The notes under the pieces are model-generated. The model made no database searches. It saw only the letters and a list, made by a program, of their open reading frames with translations, and was not told the DNA's origin. From Combretum micranthum (taxonomy: Eukaryota; Streptophyta; Magnoliopsida; Myrtales; Combretaceae), in assembly GCA_024138025.1 (NCBI GenBank), contig JAMXBD010003415.1:57078-121077 (forward strand): a DNA stretch of 64,000 nucleotides, given 5' to 3'. Made by a program: the position numbers and the translations under genes. The first letter of the stretch is position 1, and every line of letters begins with the position of its first letter. Below, one piece after another: positions 1 through 10,850 of this stretch.

Positions 1-690
1 CTTTTTTTGTTTTTGCTTAATGCAAAATGAATGTGCATAGGGGACATTTTGGTAAAGTACTTCAATGAAAACTTATTTGTGAGCTTATTAAGTTATGGAT
101 GCGAATACCTATCTAGACCGAAATTAAATGATTTATAGCATTTGAGACATTATTTGGATTCTGATGTTCATTCTTTATGTGCTTGCAGTTTGAACCTTAA
201 AATTTTATATTTCCAAAGTTTGATTTTTGCGCTTTTGTTTTTTACGAATCTAGCACCTGTCTAGCATTACTATAGAAAAGATTACTAATATTTAGTTGAA
301 TGAAATTAATTACTAATATCCCATAGCAAAGTCGTATTTGTAAAATAGAATTTGAAATTTCGTACATAAATCGCAAGGATAAATCACAATGAAGTTTTAT
401 GTTTGTACCTTCATCACGTTTCATAAAAAGTGATATGCATATCGCTTGTTACAAACGCAATATATGATGCTATAATGTGTCTTAGAAATGCGATATATGA
501 TGTTGTAATGCATCTTACAAATGCAGTATACATGCAACCTATGTCTCTTATTTATCATGTTTTATACACGTGATTTTGCTATTGTATTTTGGTAATTATT
601 TTTATTTTGACCTTATTTAATAAATCAATTTCAATTACAATCCATTTACTTAACATGGATAGCTATTCATTCATTCTCCGTTCAACGTAA
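1..690. other. AT-rich non-coding stretch
   Basis: No gene is recognisable on either strand. The only structure seen is the short minisatellite at 451-536, listed separately. Open frames here are short, AT-driven and show no known motif. Confidence 0.6.
451..536. repeat. 33-bp minisatellite, about 2.6 copies
   Basis: Units start at 451, 484 and 517 and share the core GCAATATATGATG or its variants, followed by TRTAATGYRTCTT. The copies differ at several positions, so the array is old. No function is evident. Confidence 0.6.
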
Positions 691-694
691 AGCT

Positions 695-1036
695 GATATT
701 ATGGTGTTTATTTGAAATGAATAAAAATTCATAAGGAATTGTTATTACCTAAAATGACGAATAACAATTCATATCTCTAATCCATGAATTGCCATTCAAT
801 AGTCTATTTTTTAACTTTGTCATAAATAATCCTATCTTAAAAATAACACCTATACAATTATCTTTTATCTGTAATAAATACAAGGGACATTATAGATATT
901 TTACCTTTTACTCTAATAATTACTTGTTTTATTTTTTACACCAAGTGAACATTGTAATAATTATTGCAACTCTATTACATTCCCTTTGAATTAGAATTTC
1001 ATTCTCCTCTTACTCCATTCAGCAGAGTGAACGGGT
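695..1036. mobile_element. possible small TIR element (MITE-like)
   Basis: The left side (ATGGTGTTTATTTGAAATGA) and the reverse complement of the right side (GTTCACTCTGCTGAATGGAG) resemble each other in spacing and bases. Such ends are seen in plant hAT or Harbinger-type MITEs. The interior is AT-rich and non-coding. The terminal match is weak and no clean target duplication was found, so this is tentative. Confidence 0.3.
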
Positions 1037-1039
1037 TGT

Positions 1040-2430
1040 TAATGTTGTTGTAGGTGCCAAATTCACTGGTAAAGGTTTAGGCAACTCTTCTCTATGAGAA
1101 TCGGGCCTAAGTAGTTCGCCTTAAATCCTGCACACACATAGAGATCGGTTAACCTTATGCCAGGAGGTTGTCTAGCGAGGCTACTTTGATGCTTAAGTTG
1201 GACCGTAGGTTCACCCTTAGGTAAAATGAAAAAGAAATTTATGGAGGAAGTGAGGGTAGCCCTCATGATGACATTTTTGTACTTGATCACTTAACTTCTT
1301 TGAAAATGGTTGAAACCCGATATAAAGAGGTCATGGTGATTCTCCAATGGGACTAGGGAGCACCCTTTATCTAGAGTAGGCCCTTATTAGGTTGCTTACT
1401 AGCTTAAGCTGTCGAGCATAACACTATTAGATGCGAGTTATGCTTGTTTCTATTCCATGGCATAGATATGCCAGGTACCAAGGGGTAGCTAGACTAGGCA
1501 CAAACTATCAAGGCGATCCACTTGCCAAGTTACCATAGGCCCCTCCAAAGAGGTCGAGGGTTGTGACTCGCATGACCTTACTGACCGCATTCCCCATGTA
1601 TGAAGATCGAGGTCGAGCTTGTGGGGCATGCTATTTTGGGATGGCCTAAGGTCGCGTAGACATTTGTCCTTACTGTGGGGGTGTGATAAGTTCCATGGGC
1701 TTCTTACCGAGGCTGGGTTATGGGCCTTTTCCTTTGCTAGGACCCGACTCAGTAAGACCTGTCCAAAAATTTACTATCAAACACTTGCTTACTGCACTCT
1801 TATTGTGAGCACGCAAGCGAGTAATGGTGTCAAGGTCTTCAGGTCAATCGGATGTCCTTAGAGTAGCCCAAGGTCTAAGCTGTGTCATTAAGGTGACTCG
1901 ATATCCAAGTTGCATACTTAGGGTAACTTGAAACCTTGTGAGGTTTGATTTTTCCTAGTTGAGGCCCCAGCTATTGCCGCATGAAGTCACTATTGAGGTT
2001 GTGAGCTTGAGTTGCTGCCAAGGTTGTAAGCTCGGGTTAGTAATATGTGTGGCTTATTAGTTGTGGTGCGGCGGCTAAGGAGCCTTAACATTCAAAAAGA
2101 CGTACATGTTCCTTCTAGGTAACCTTTTCTAACATGTATCCAGCCATCAAGACAGGACGATTAATTAAAACATCCATATTATTCCCAAAGGCAACTTTTA
2201 TGAAAGATTGTTCCCTTTCCACTTGTAGTTATGTAAGGGAGAATCTTCTGCACTAATAATATTCCCTCTTCTCATCATTATCTTTCCAAAAAGTTTTCCT
2301 TTTACTCTTCATGCACTTTTGGCAAGTCAGTCTGACTCCTTTGTTATTCTCCTTAGTGCCACCTCAGGGTATGGTGAATCCCTTATTAGACCCAACATTT
2401 TAACCGGGACCAAGTAAAGAAGTCCAGTGA
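1040..2430 (+). mobile_element. leader/LTR-like remnant of a Ty3-type element
   Basis: This stretch is less AT-rich than its surroundings and has no durable reading frame. Around 1165-1205 it carries a run reading TAGCGAGGCTACTTTGATGC and then TTAAGTTGG. It recalls a motif (CTCCGACGCTCAAGTCAG-like) that I associate from memory with leaders of plant Ty3 elements carrying the 'gypsy-type transposon' gag-like protein. Remnants of such a protein lie just downstream at 2440-3225, which fits. Boundaries are guesses. Confidence 0.4.
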
Positions 2431-2439
2431 ATGCCTCAG

Positions 2440-3225
2440 GATGGAATCAAGGCAAGGAGGTTATGGAAGCCAATGAGGGTCCTAGTGATGATGATGCGGA
2501 GGATGATTTTGACATTGGTTTTTAGAGCAGTAATGAGGAGTCCTCAATCCCCACTCTAACTAGTGATGACTATTACGTAACACAGGGTTACAAGGTTTAT
2601 CATTTGCCAAAGGATGTTTATCTGGTTAACGTAGAGGAGAAGGCTGTTCCTATGTTCCTCTTCACAAGGTAGAATGAGGGTCGTGGATGTAACATAATTA
2701 GGAGCATCACAAACGCTAAGAACACAAAGAAGTTTCCAAAGGATTACTTGTCGAGTTGCTTTGTTATGTGGAGGATCAATTGACTGGTGGAGACCGATAG
2801 GGTATGCTTGCTAGGGTACAAACATTTTTCCCTTGACCAGAAGCTATTCAAGCTCAAGGTAAAGCTTCCCTTCACGTATTTTTTAGAGGAAGTGCATGTT
2901 GTACATCAAGTTTTCTCTAGCCCGGCTCCTTCCCAATGTGTGTGTGTGTGTTTTTTTTATAGCCTTTGAGGCTCTCTGTTAGGTAGTAGAGGCACGTCCC
3001 ACGGCTTTCTTATTTCATTATTATTTTACACACAAGGCTACTAAGATGGGGTGGTATTATTTTGCTAAGCAAATAGAATGTTGCTTGATTCTTTTCCAAA
3101 ATTTGCCTAGCTTGAGCAGGTTTAAGTGGAAGCAATTGTAGTGGGTCGTAAGCATCAAGTAGAAGCATGCATACGAGTTTCATTTCTAGATGGATGGGCT
3201 CTTTATTGAAAAAAAGTTAGGTGAT
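2440..3225 (+). pseudogene. degenerate 'gypsy-type transposon' gag-like protein fragment
   Basis: Translated across several stops, this stretch gives an acidic N-terminal part (DDDAEDDFDIGF), then LPKDVYLVN, then KLKVKLPFTYFLEEVHVVHQ followed by a SPAPSQ segment. Further on comes MGWYYFAKQIECCL, then a PSLSRFKWK segment. The order 'small polar PSQ, then GWYYF, then LP..K.WK' is the pattern I know from the plant-specific putative gypsy-type transposon domain. At least five in-frame stops and frame changes show it is dead. It probably belongs with the leader-like sequence just upstream. It is not a host gene. A profile search of the three-frame translation would settle the family. Confidence 0.5.
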
Positions 3226-3235
3226 AAATTTAAGG

Positions 3236-3560
3236 GGAAAAAGCAAATATGCCTTTATTTATAGGGACATCCCTTGAACATTCAAATGTTACAAATCACC
3301 CATTTAAGCTTTAATAAATTAGCAAATAATTTCTAAAATTTGAAAATGACCCCTTCAATTTCACCCTCGGACATATCAAAGTGCGCTTTAATTCTCCTAA
3401 ACTTTGATTTTTGTGTGTTTATATTAAAGTAAAAAGTTAATTATTTTTATATTGCCAATTTATCAAAACTTAGGGGGATTATCTGTAATATTTAAAAGTT
3501 AAGAGGGTTTATCCACACCTAAGTCAAAATTTAGTGGGTTTATTTGCAATTTCTGTAAAA
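3236..3560. mobile_element. possible MITE-like non-coding element
   Basis: The ends are imperfect inverted repeats: AAAAAGCAAATATGCC on the left, and the reverse complement of the right end reads AAATTGCAAATAAACCC. The interior is made of short phrases such as ACTTAGGGGGATTATCTG and TTAGTGGGTTTATTTGC. It has no coding potential. Confidence 0.3.
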
Positions 3561-3879
3561 TTTAAAGATTAACTATACATGTTAGGGAAATCAACTAGCA
3601 TATTGTGTTTACCAAAGGCTTGTATGATATATTCTTTACTTACCTTATACCAAGATGGGTATGAGAGATGTCCATACAATATCACAAACGATAGTGTTGG
3701 CAGGTGTATACATTCTGTTCTTTCAGTCTTGTTGGAAGATGTCCATATCCTTAGAATTCAGAAGTGATTCAGTAATCAACCTCTTCTAGCCATTTTACTA
3801 ATTGGGAAGTTCCTTTTCTGTATCCCATATTGTAAATTTTGTGCATAAGGAATAGTAAAAATAACCTAGTTGATGGACA

Positions 3880-4287
3880 ATGAATTCAACCTTCATGTTA
3901 ATTATCTTAAATGGAGAAATATTATGTATATATTCTCTTAAAGCATTCTACTTGTTAGATGTCTTTAAGGTGCTGTTATTTATTGGAAGAGGGCTTCCTG
4001 CTTGCATTTTCCTTCAACTATACGATGTAGTTCGTAAGGAGATATGGTACCAGCCAGATAAGTTCTTTTATAGAGACATGCTCATGATGCTTGCAAGGAA
4101 TAAGAAAGTAGTTGAGGTTAAGCTCGCATGGGAGGATCTAAAAAAGGAGGGAGTTTTATTTAACCAACATACTTTTGGTGACATTGTAAGGGCCTTCTTA
4201 AACAATAGATTACCTTTTGGTGAAAGGAGAGAGAAAGATATGTTGAAAGCTAACACAACCATTAAAGAAGAAGCTTTCTTTGAGTGA
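3880..4287 (+). pseudogene. fragment of a short PPR protein gene (THA8-like group)
   Basis: The open frame of 135 codons contains, at about residues 48-110, the run LYDVVRKEIWYQPD, then FFYRDMLMMLARNKK, then AWEDLKKEGVLF, then NQHTFGDIVRAFLNN. This is the pattern of short pentatricopeptide-repeat proteins of the plant THA8/THA8-like group, which bind organelle RNA and help splice group II introns. The first 45 residues do not look like the family. After residue 112 the frame runs into unrelated sequence (GERREKDMLKAN) and stops, so both ends of the gene are missing. No intron, promoter or targeting peptide is visible. The flanks are repeats, which suggests a transposed or duplicated gene fragment. 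Expression is unlikely. Confidence 0.7.
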
Positions 4288-4449
4288 TTTTTAATTACAG
4301 TATAGCCTTGTTGCTATTCTTTAAGCTGAGAGATCCAATCCCTAGGTGATGTATATTTTTGCCTGTTGTAGCACTATTTTCCTCTCTTGATAATGGTAGC
4401 AGCCCTATTACCCTCGTTTATAAGGAAGAATGGGTGATGAGGAATCCAC

Positions 4450-7400
4450 TATGTCGAGCTCGAATTTTGCTCCTACTCTCCTAAAGGTCCTGATCTGTAT
4501 CAAACCCGCCTATTTGACACATAACACTCGATAAGGAACCAATAGGGTTTTCATAAAAAGCCAGGTGTTGAAGAAATAATTTGCTAGAGTCGCTACCGGC
4601 TAAAATCGAAAAAAGAATGAACCAGATCCAAATGGGTGGTTTGGTTTCTAATTTGACCACTGATCCACGTGAAAAACCAGAAATTGATGGATTCAGGAGC
4701 TACTATTTTAAAACCTAAATGGTTATTTAGGCTTTTTATGGGCTTTAGAAATCTCAAATATATGGGTCAAATTAATTTTGAATTTTTTGTCTTTTTTGAA
4801 AAAGAGATATTTCTATATTTACAATATATATATATATTTTGTTTTTGAAAAGTAACCTAAGATTTTTTTATTTGTGTAATCACCTCGTAGGTGCCTACAT
4901 ATCTACTAATCGGAATTAGGTCCTTGTAGTTTGCTTTGATTTTTGTAAAATTTTTAATTTGTTTGTATTTTTTTTATTTTAAAAATCTGCCAAATTTAAG
5001 TTATTAATCAATATATTTTTTTTCCTAAAAAGTCCTAAAGAGAACTAATTTTGATTTCTTTGTTTTTGAAAAATCCTAACAAAATCTAATTTGTAGAAAG
5101 CCCCATTTATTTTATTTTGGTATTTTAGAAAATAATTAGGTGATAACTATATAGGCTAATTGACAAAAGGTTTTATTTACTGAAATATCCCATATATGGG
5201 AAAAAGGCAAAATGGGTAAAAACATTTTTATTTCTTTTTTCAAGATATTTCCATTTTTTTTATTTTTGATAAGAATGATCTAACATGTACAAAGATCTAA
5301 ATAGGATCACAAAAGCAAATAATATATACAAAAGATATATAAAAAATTCTAAATTCTTAACTTCTGCACTATATACAAATCTATATTAATTTATCTCTAT
5401 GCATAAAAACTCATTTGAACCATGTCATCAAATCTACATATAATTTCATGTTCTAATTCTAATATATAAGTTCATATTCTATAATTTCCTATAACCTAAT
5501 AAACTAAAAAAAAATCTAATATTTACATGCTCATCTAAATCATAATATCATATGTAAATAAATCAATCTATATTCAAACAATGACAAACTTATAATTTTA
5601 TGTCCTAAAGTCAACAAATATAACAAATACACACGTGGTAGGTTTAATAGATCTAATAGACCCGAACCAAGCAGCAAATTCCAATACATGATAAAAATAC
5701 TAACTCTATTAGCATCATAAAAACATATAATACCCACGCATATCATACAATATTAATATATATATATATATATATAAAGTACTTGTATCTATACTATATT
5801 GTTCCACTATTTTTATTTTCAGTTACATGTCTATATGCACATGGATATAATACAAAAGAATAGATAATAAACAAACAAATAAATTATTTAATAAAATAAT
5901 GAATAAACATACAACTAATGTGTAATTGGTTTAGAATCCCGTGCTGAACTTGACAAAGAAAATGTAAAGAATTAATAATAACAACAACAACAACAACGAA
6001 ACAAAACAAAAGGCTTTGAATCCTTTAAAGGTTAGATCAACACAGGTTGTGAACATGGGGTTGATCACGAATGGATTCTCTGTCTGTGTCCTTCTCTCTT
6101 TAATCGGTTAGTATAGATGGTGCATGCCGGTTCATATTCAACTTTTGGGTTTTGATGGGTTTAAACTGGTAGTTGCATGGTGGTCAGTCGGAGTTTGGTT
6201 TGGTCCATGGGTTTATATTATGTAGTGTTTAATACTAATTAAATTTGTCTCAAATATGTTCAACAAACTTTACAAACACAGGACACAAAGAAGAGAAAGC
6301 AAGAATGAATTGTGTCACAGACCTCCACCATTGCTAAATAAACATAAGGCATGCTCGAGCCAAGTTTTGAATTTCGGTTTTTCTTTTCTAATCTTAGCTT
6401 GGTGCTTCTAACCCTAGCTTCCTCAATATAGATGGATGAGTGAGTAGGCTTAGGAACCCCGAAGATGATATATATATTGACTCAGTCCATCAATGAGACA
6501 GTTGTTGAGATATACTCGATCGTTCTTGAACGTTGGAGGAGCATCATCCACGTTCCTGATATTGTAGGATCATGGACTATCATCTGGTTGTTACCAAAAT
6601 TATAAGAGAAAATCCAACATTATCCAACATTTAATGGTGGTTGCTTCTGGAGTTATGATTGGATTTGGAGGTATGCTTTGTTTATGGGTTCAATTGGTGT
6701 TGAAAGTGGTTGTCATATGATGTGTTCGTGTCGTGCATGTAGTGTTGGAGACGCTGATAGTCAGAGGCGGTTGTTTTTATCAAAGTTTTGTTGAAGGTGG
6801 TTTGATGCTTTGATTTGGCTTTAATTTAGTTTTTGAGATCGATTGATGTTGTTATTGGTTCGTGATTCAATGATTGAGTTTAAAGGTGGCAGAGATGGCT
6901 TAGGTGTTTAGTGTTGAAGTTGGGGTTTTTTGTGTTGAATTTAAGTGTATGTGTGTTTGATCCAGTTTAATTTTGGCTTGAATGGGGCAATTGGAATTCG
7001 TAGGCGCTGTTATCAAAGGTGGTGTTTTGTGTTGAATTTGAGTGTGTGTGTGTATTTGGTTTCGATTATGTTTTGGATTGTTGTGGAGTTTGTGCCTTGT
7101 GTTTGGTTATGGTTTTCACATGGATGTTCACTAAAGTTTTGGGTTAAGGTTGTTAGAGGTTGAATGGTGATGGGTTTGTTTCGATGGATGTTGATGGAGT
7201 GGTAATGGTGGAGAGTAGTGATATTTAGCACCATTGGTTCCTTTAGAGAGAAAAAGTGCGGCAAAAAGAGAGTCTTGAGATTGAGAGAGACCAAGTGAGC
7301 TTGAGAGGGAGCCAGGAAGAGAAAGGGAGATTTGGAAGTGTTGAAGAAAGAGGAAGAAGATGATGGGATGAGCGAGAGAGAATGGGATCATCGAGTCTAT

Positions 7401-8239
7401 TTTAAAGAGAGAGAATCCGAGAGAACATAAGAGAGATGGAGGTTCCTGGGTCCATTCAAGTGTGGTTTTTTCCTTTTTTATTAGAGAAGAAGGTCCCCAG
7501 GAAACCATCGATTTGAATGCTCATGATTGAAGGATTAATTCTGCCATTAATGGCAGTTAGAAGAATTCGAAAAGATGAAATTGGTTACAAAAGGATATAA
7601 CTTCCCTACCTTTTGAATTCCAATTGCGGAGTTAAACGGTTAGATTCTAGAAGCTCACAAGTTTTAGGACCGATTCTAAAAGGAATGAGCAAAAAGGAGC
7701 TCAAATTGAGCTCTTTAAGCTCGAAAATGGCAGATTAGGAGGATACGGAAGACCACACGCGTGACTCATTCGTGCATCTTCCAGGCGCATGAAATGGGTG
7801 CTGGTGTGTATATCCCCGTTGTGTAGCTTGCTCAGATCGAACCTTGGCTTTCTCTGTTTGCCTTCCAGCCTTAACCAACTGAGTTGTTTTGGCTTTTGAT
7901 TAATTTGCCCACTCAAAATATATTTGAAATATCTATATTAGGACAAATATGATTTTCAACAAAAATGAGCCAAAACAAAATGAGTTCCGAGGTCCAAATT
8001 AATTTTTAAATGCAGCCCAAAGCATGGTAAAATTGATACTAATTTTTTTTTTTATATTTTCATCCTTTCCCTTTTTTTAATTTTTAATTAAAAAAAACCT
8101 ATTTAATAAAATGATGGGGTTCTCTAAGATTTTTTAATTTTGTAATTTTTTATCCTTTTTTTGTTAATTTTAAATTTAACTAATATATGTATATATATTT
8201 TTTATATTTTTAAAAGGGGACAAAAATAAGATGTTGACA
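4450..8239 (-). mobile_element. long LTR-like element, minus strand, boundaries partly guessed
   Basis: Read on the minus strand, the right edge starts TGTCAACATCTTATTTTTGT, which resembles a known plant Ty3 LTR start. A TATA-like CTTTAAAATAG (7398-7407) is followed by a CT-rich leader. Around 4870-4920 lies a GCCTACATATC...AATTAGGTC motif that I recall from many plant LTRs, and near 4585 GGTAGCGACTCTAGC resembles the GGCGACTCTGCTGGGGA found near such LTR ends. No protein-coding remnant is visible, so it is probably a solo or truncated LTR. I could not find a convincing left end or 5-bp target duplication. Confidence 0.4.
5755..5777. repeat. (TA)n microsatellite
   Basis: An uninterrupted run of about eleven TA units lies inside the long minus-strand LTR-like element. 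Confidence 0.9.
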
Positions 8240-8837
8240 CATTATAAGGGTTCTATCTTCCCTTAACTAGGTTAGGGTCGCGACCTATTGGCTTGCTGTT
8301 GCCTTTGGCAGCTCTAGTATAGAACTAGTCGAGTTTTGGACAACCCGAGGGCCCTTCATGATGAAATTTCATGGGTATGTTAGGTATTAAGCCAGTTGGG
8401 AACAGTCTCGATTCTAGGGCCTCGACGGGTTCTGGGTCATAGGGCTATTGTGGCCACCAAATCTGCTATGATTGGTGGCTCATCATTTCTTATGAGGTTA
8501 TCCTCCTCATCATTGGGCACTATCATGAGTTTTGATTGTGATTGCAGCGATGACAGCTACTTTAAGTTAGGAAGGAGGAATGCTAAGCTCAATGACTTGG
8601 TGGAGCTACTATAAAAAGTTTACTAGTTAATGAAATTTGTCAACTAGACCTTTTTAACCATGGTGCTTGTTATTCTCCTTTCCTCCTCACTTTTTTTTTT
8701 TGGCATAACGCATCACTGAGTGTGTCTATAAGATCGGTGGTGAAACGTTGTTATTGGAAAGCTTTGAGCTTAGGGAACGAGAGCTATCCTACTTGTGAGT
8801 GTGGAACTCATTGATTCTGAACTTAAAGAGGGAGAAG
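8240..8837 (+). other. unrecognised stretch with a 72-codon open frame
   Basis: This region is more GC-balanced than its surroundings. It has an open frame at 8396-8614 ending in a segment CDCSDDSYFKLGRRNAKLND that looks protein-like (acidic, then basic). I do not recognise a family. It could be the tail of the degenerate transposon protein at 2440-3225, separated by the minus-strand LTR insertion. That is a guess from position only. Confidence 0.3.
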
Positions 8838-9116
8838 GGGGTTTCCTTAAAGGAGGTTATCTGATCAGCACATGAGGGTTGTGCTCCCATGTCCCCAGTT
8901 GGACTTGGAGAATAAGGAGTTACCTAACCATCGCATGAGGGCGGAGCTCGTATGCTCCCATGTCCCGCGTTGGACTTAGAGAGCCGAGAGTTATTCTTAT
9001 AGGGAGTTACCCAACCAGCTCATGACAGCAGAGCTTGTGTGGTCCCATGTCTTCTGCTGAACTTAGAGAGCGAGGAGTTATCCTTAGAAAGAATTACCCG
9101 ACCAATGCATAAGGTA
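8838..9116 (+). repeat. imperfect minisatellite, 63-88 bp period
   Basis: The phrase CATGAGGG..GAGCTCGTATG followed by CTCCCATGTCCC recurs at about 8871, 8934, 9022 and, decayed, 9107. The linkers read TTGGACTTAGAGAGC and GAGTTACC. Spacing is 63, 88 and 85 bp. The units have diverged by many substitutions. Confidence 0.75.
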
Positions 9117-9436
9117 AAGCTCTTAGGCTTCCTTAGCCTCTACTCACTTTAAAGAATCAATTGCGAGGAATTGGGTATACACAATATGCACGGAGAAACT
9201 TCATTTCATTAACCATCATTGTAATCGAGTTGTAACTCGAAGAGCATTATAAGTTGTAGTTATGGTACTGGGAAAATGGTGGCATCCTTGTGGGGAGTTC
9301 CATGTCCGACTCATTTGAAGGATTTTCGTTGGCATTCTACGTCATGGAGATAGGCTCTTTGTCCAAAGTTTCTAGTCTACAAGTCCAGTCACCAATAAAA
9401 GCAAGACAAGGTACAATATCGCCACTCACGAGTATC

Positions 9437-10850
9437 TTTGAAATACCCTAAAATTTCGTGTTTTATTAATTAGATATTAATACCTAATTAGTATAAAATA
9501 TGGGCAAATTTGAACCTTAATCTAAATTTAGTTTAGACATGGGTCAAAAACTCATTAACTATACACATACCACTATAGATATCAAATATATTTTAAGATG
9601 ATTAATTTTGAGGTCTACTAGATAGTAAAAATAGTTTAAAGATGAATCGTTGGGATTGAAATATATGCGACAAGAATAAGAATGTATTAATATCTACCAA
9701 ATTAGAGCTAGAATGAAAAATTTTGAATAAGTAACCATGCAACTTAAAATTTTCTAGACCTATTGAGTATAATATCGTAATTTGACCTATTGGGTCTAAA
9801 AACCTTAATTACGTAAGTGAAAATCCTCAAATAATTAGAAAATTTAACATAATTGCATCATGAAATAAATTTAGTAAAAAATAGAGATTTTAATATAACA
9901 AATACCCATTTTAACCTATCAAATTACTCTAATTTTCTATCTCCAACATACCAAGCTACTCAATCCCTTTCAATTATTGATTTAAAACCAATTTCTTAAC
10001 TTGAATTACCTAATTCTTAATTGACAAAAATTGAACCTAACCAAATTTCACAAGTTTAACCACCTAAACTCCTAAATACTCAACTTACCTATTTTAACCA
10101 AAATTCTAACACCTTAATTCCTAGAAATTCAAATCCAAATTTTTGCTAAACCACTAAATTCCGAAACTCAAACTATATATCAATTTCTCACTAATCAAAT
10201 TCCTAAGCTAAATGTTAATTCAATGTCGCAATCTCTACTTCTAAAGTCTCTCACCTATTTTAACAAATTCCAATTTTTCAATACTTTCTAATTATCAAAT
10301 TACATTCAATTCGTCAAGTTCAATCGTCTAAACCTCCAAATATCCAATTTAGACACTTTAGTCTAAATTCCAACTTTTTAAATCTTAGAAATTTAATCTA
10401 AATACTTGCCTTTAAATATCAATCCATAAGCCCCTAAATTCCTAAATTTAAGTGAAATTTTAGTTATTCTCTAATCAAAATTCCTAAATTGAATTTTTAA
10501 TTCAATTTATCAAGAACCCCATTTCTCATTTCCTTTATTCTTTTCTAATTCTTTAAGTCCATAATCTAAATGCCCAAGCCCATAACCTAAAAGCCTAATC
10601 CATGACATTAAAACCCAAGCCTATTAACATAAGTCAAGTCCATATTGAAGAAGCCCGCAATTGAAAGTCAAAGCCCAAAAGGCCCAATTTATCATCTAAA
10701 AGCCTAAGCCCATTAACATTAAAGTCCAAGCCCATCAACATAAATTCAAGCTCCTTATCAAGAAAGCCCATAATTAAAAGGTCAAGCTCAATTACTTAAG
10801 ACTCAACTTTATGCCTAAAATATTAAAATAATAAGTGACGAAGCCTGGTA
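9437..10850 (+). mobile_element. old LTR start (U3) of the same family as 13638
   Basis: It begins TTTGAAATACCCTAAAATTT and runs into TGTTTTATTAATTAGATATT, matching the start at 13638 (TGTGAAATATCCC). Both copies then show many repeats of the word AAGCCCATAA or close variants (10560-10790 here, 14170-14320 there). This copy looks older and has no clear TATA box. The 3' side fades into unrecognised AT-rich sequence. Confidence 0.55.

Noticed and set aside
6945..7508. Open frames on both strands of 70-125 codons
   Set aside because: They lie in GT- and GA-rich low-complexity sequence that reads as the CT-rich leader of a minus-strand LTR. No protein motif is present.
4440..8250. TTATAAGG near both edges of the minus-strand LTR-like element as a target duplication
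   Set aside because: The left copy does not abut a plausible element end, so the match is probably chance in AT-rich DNA.
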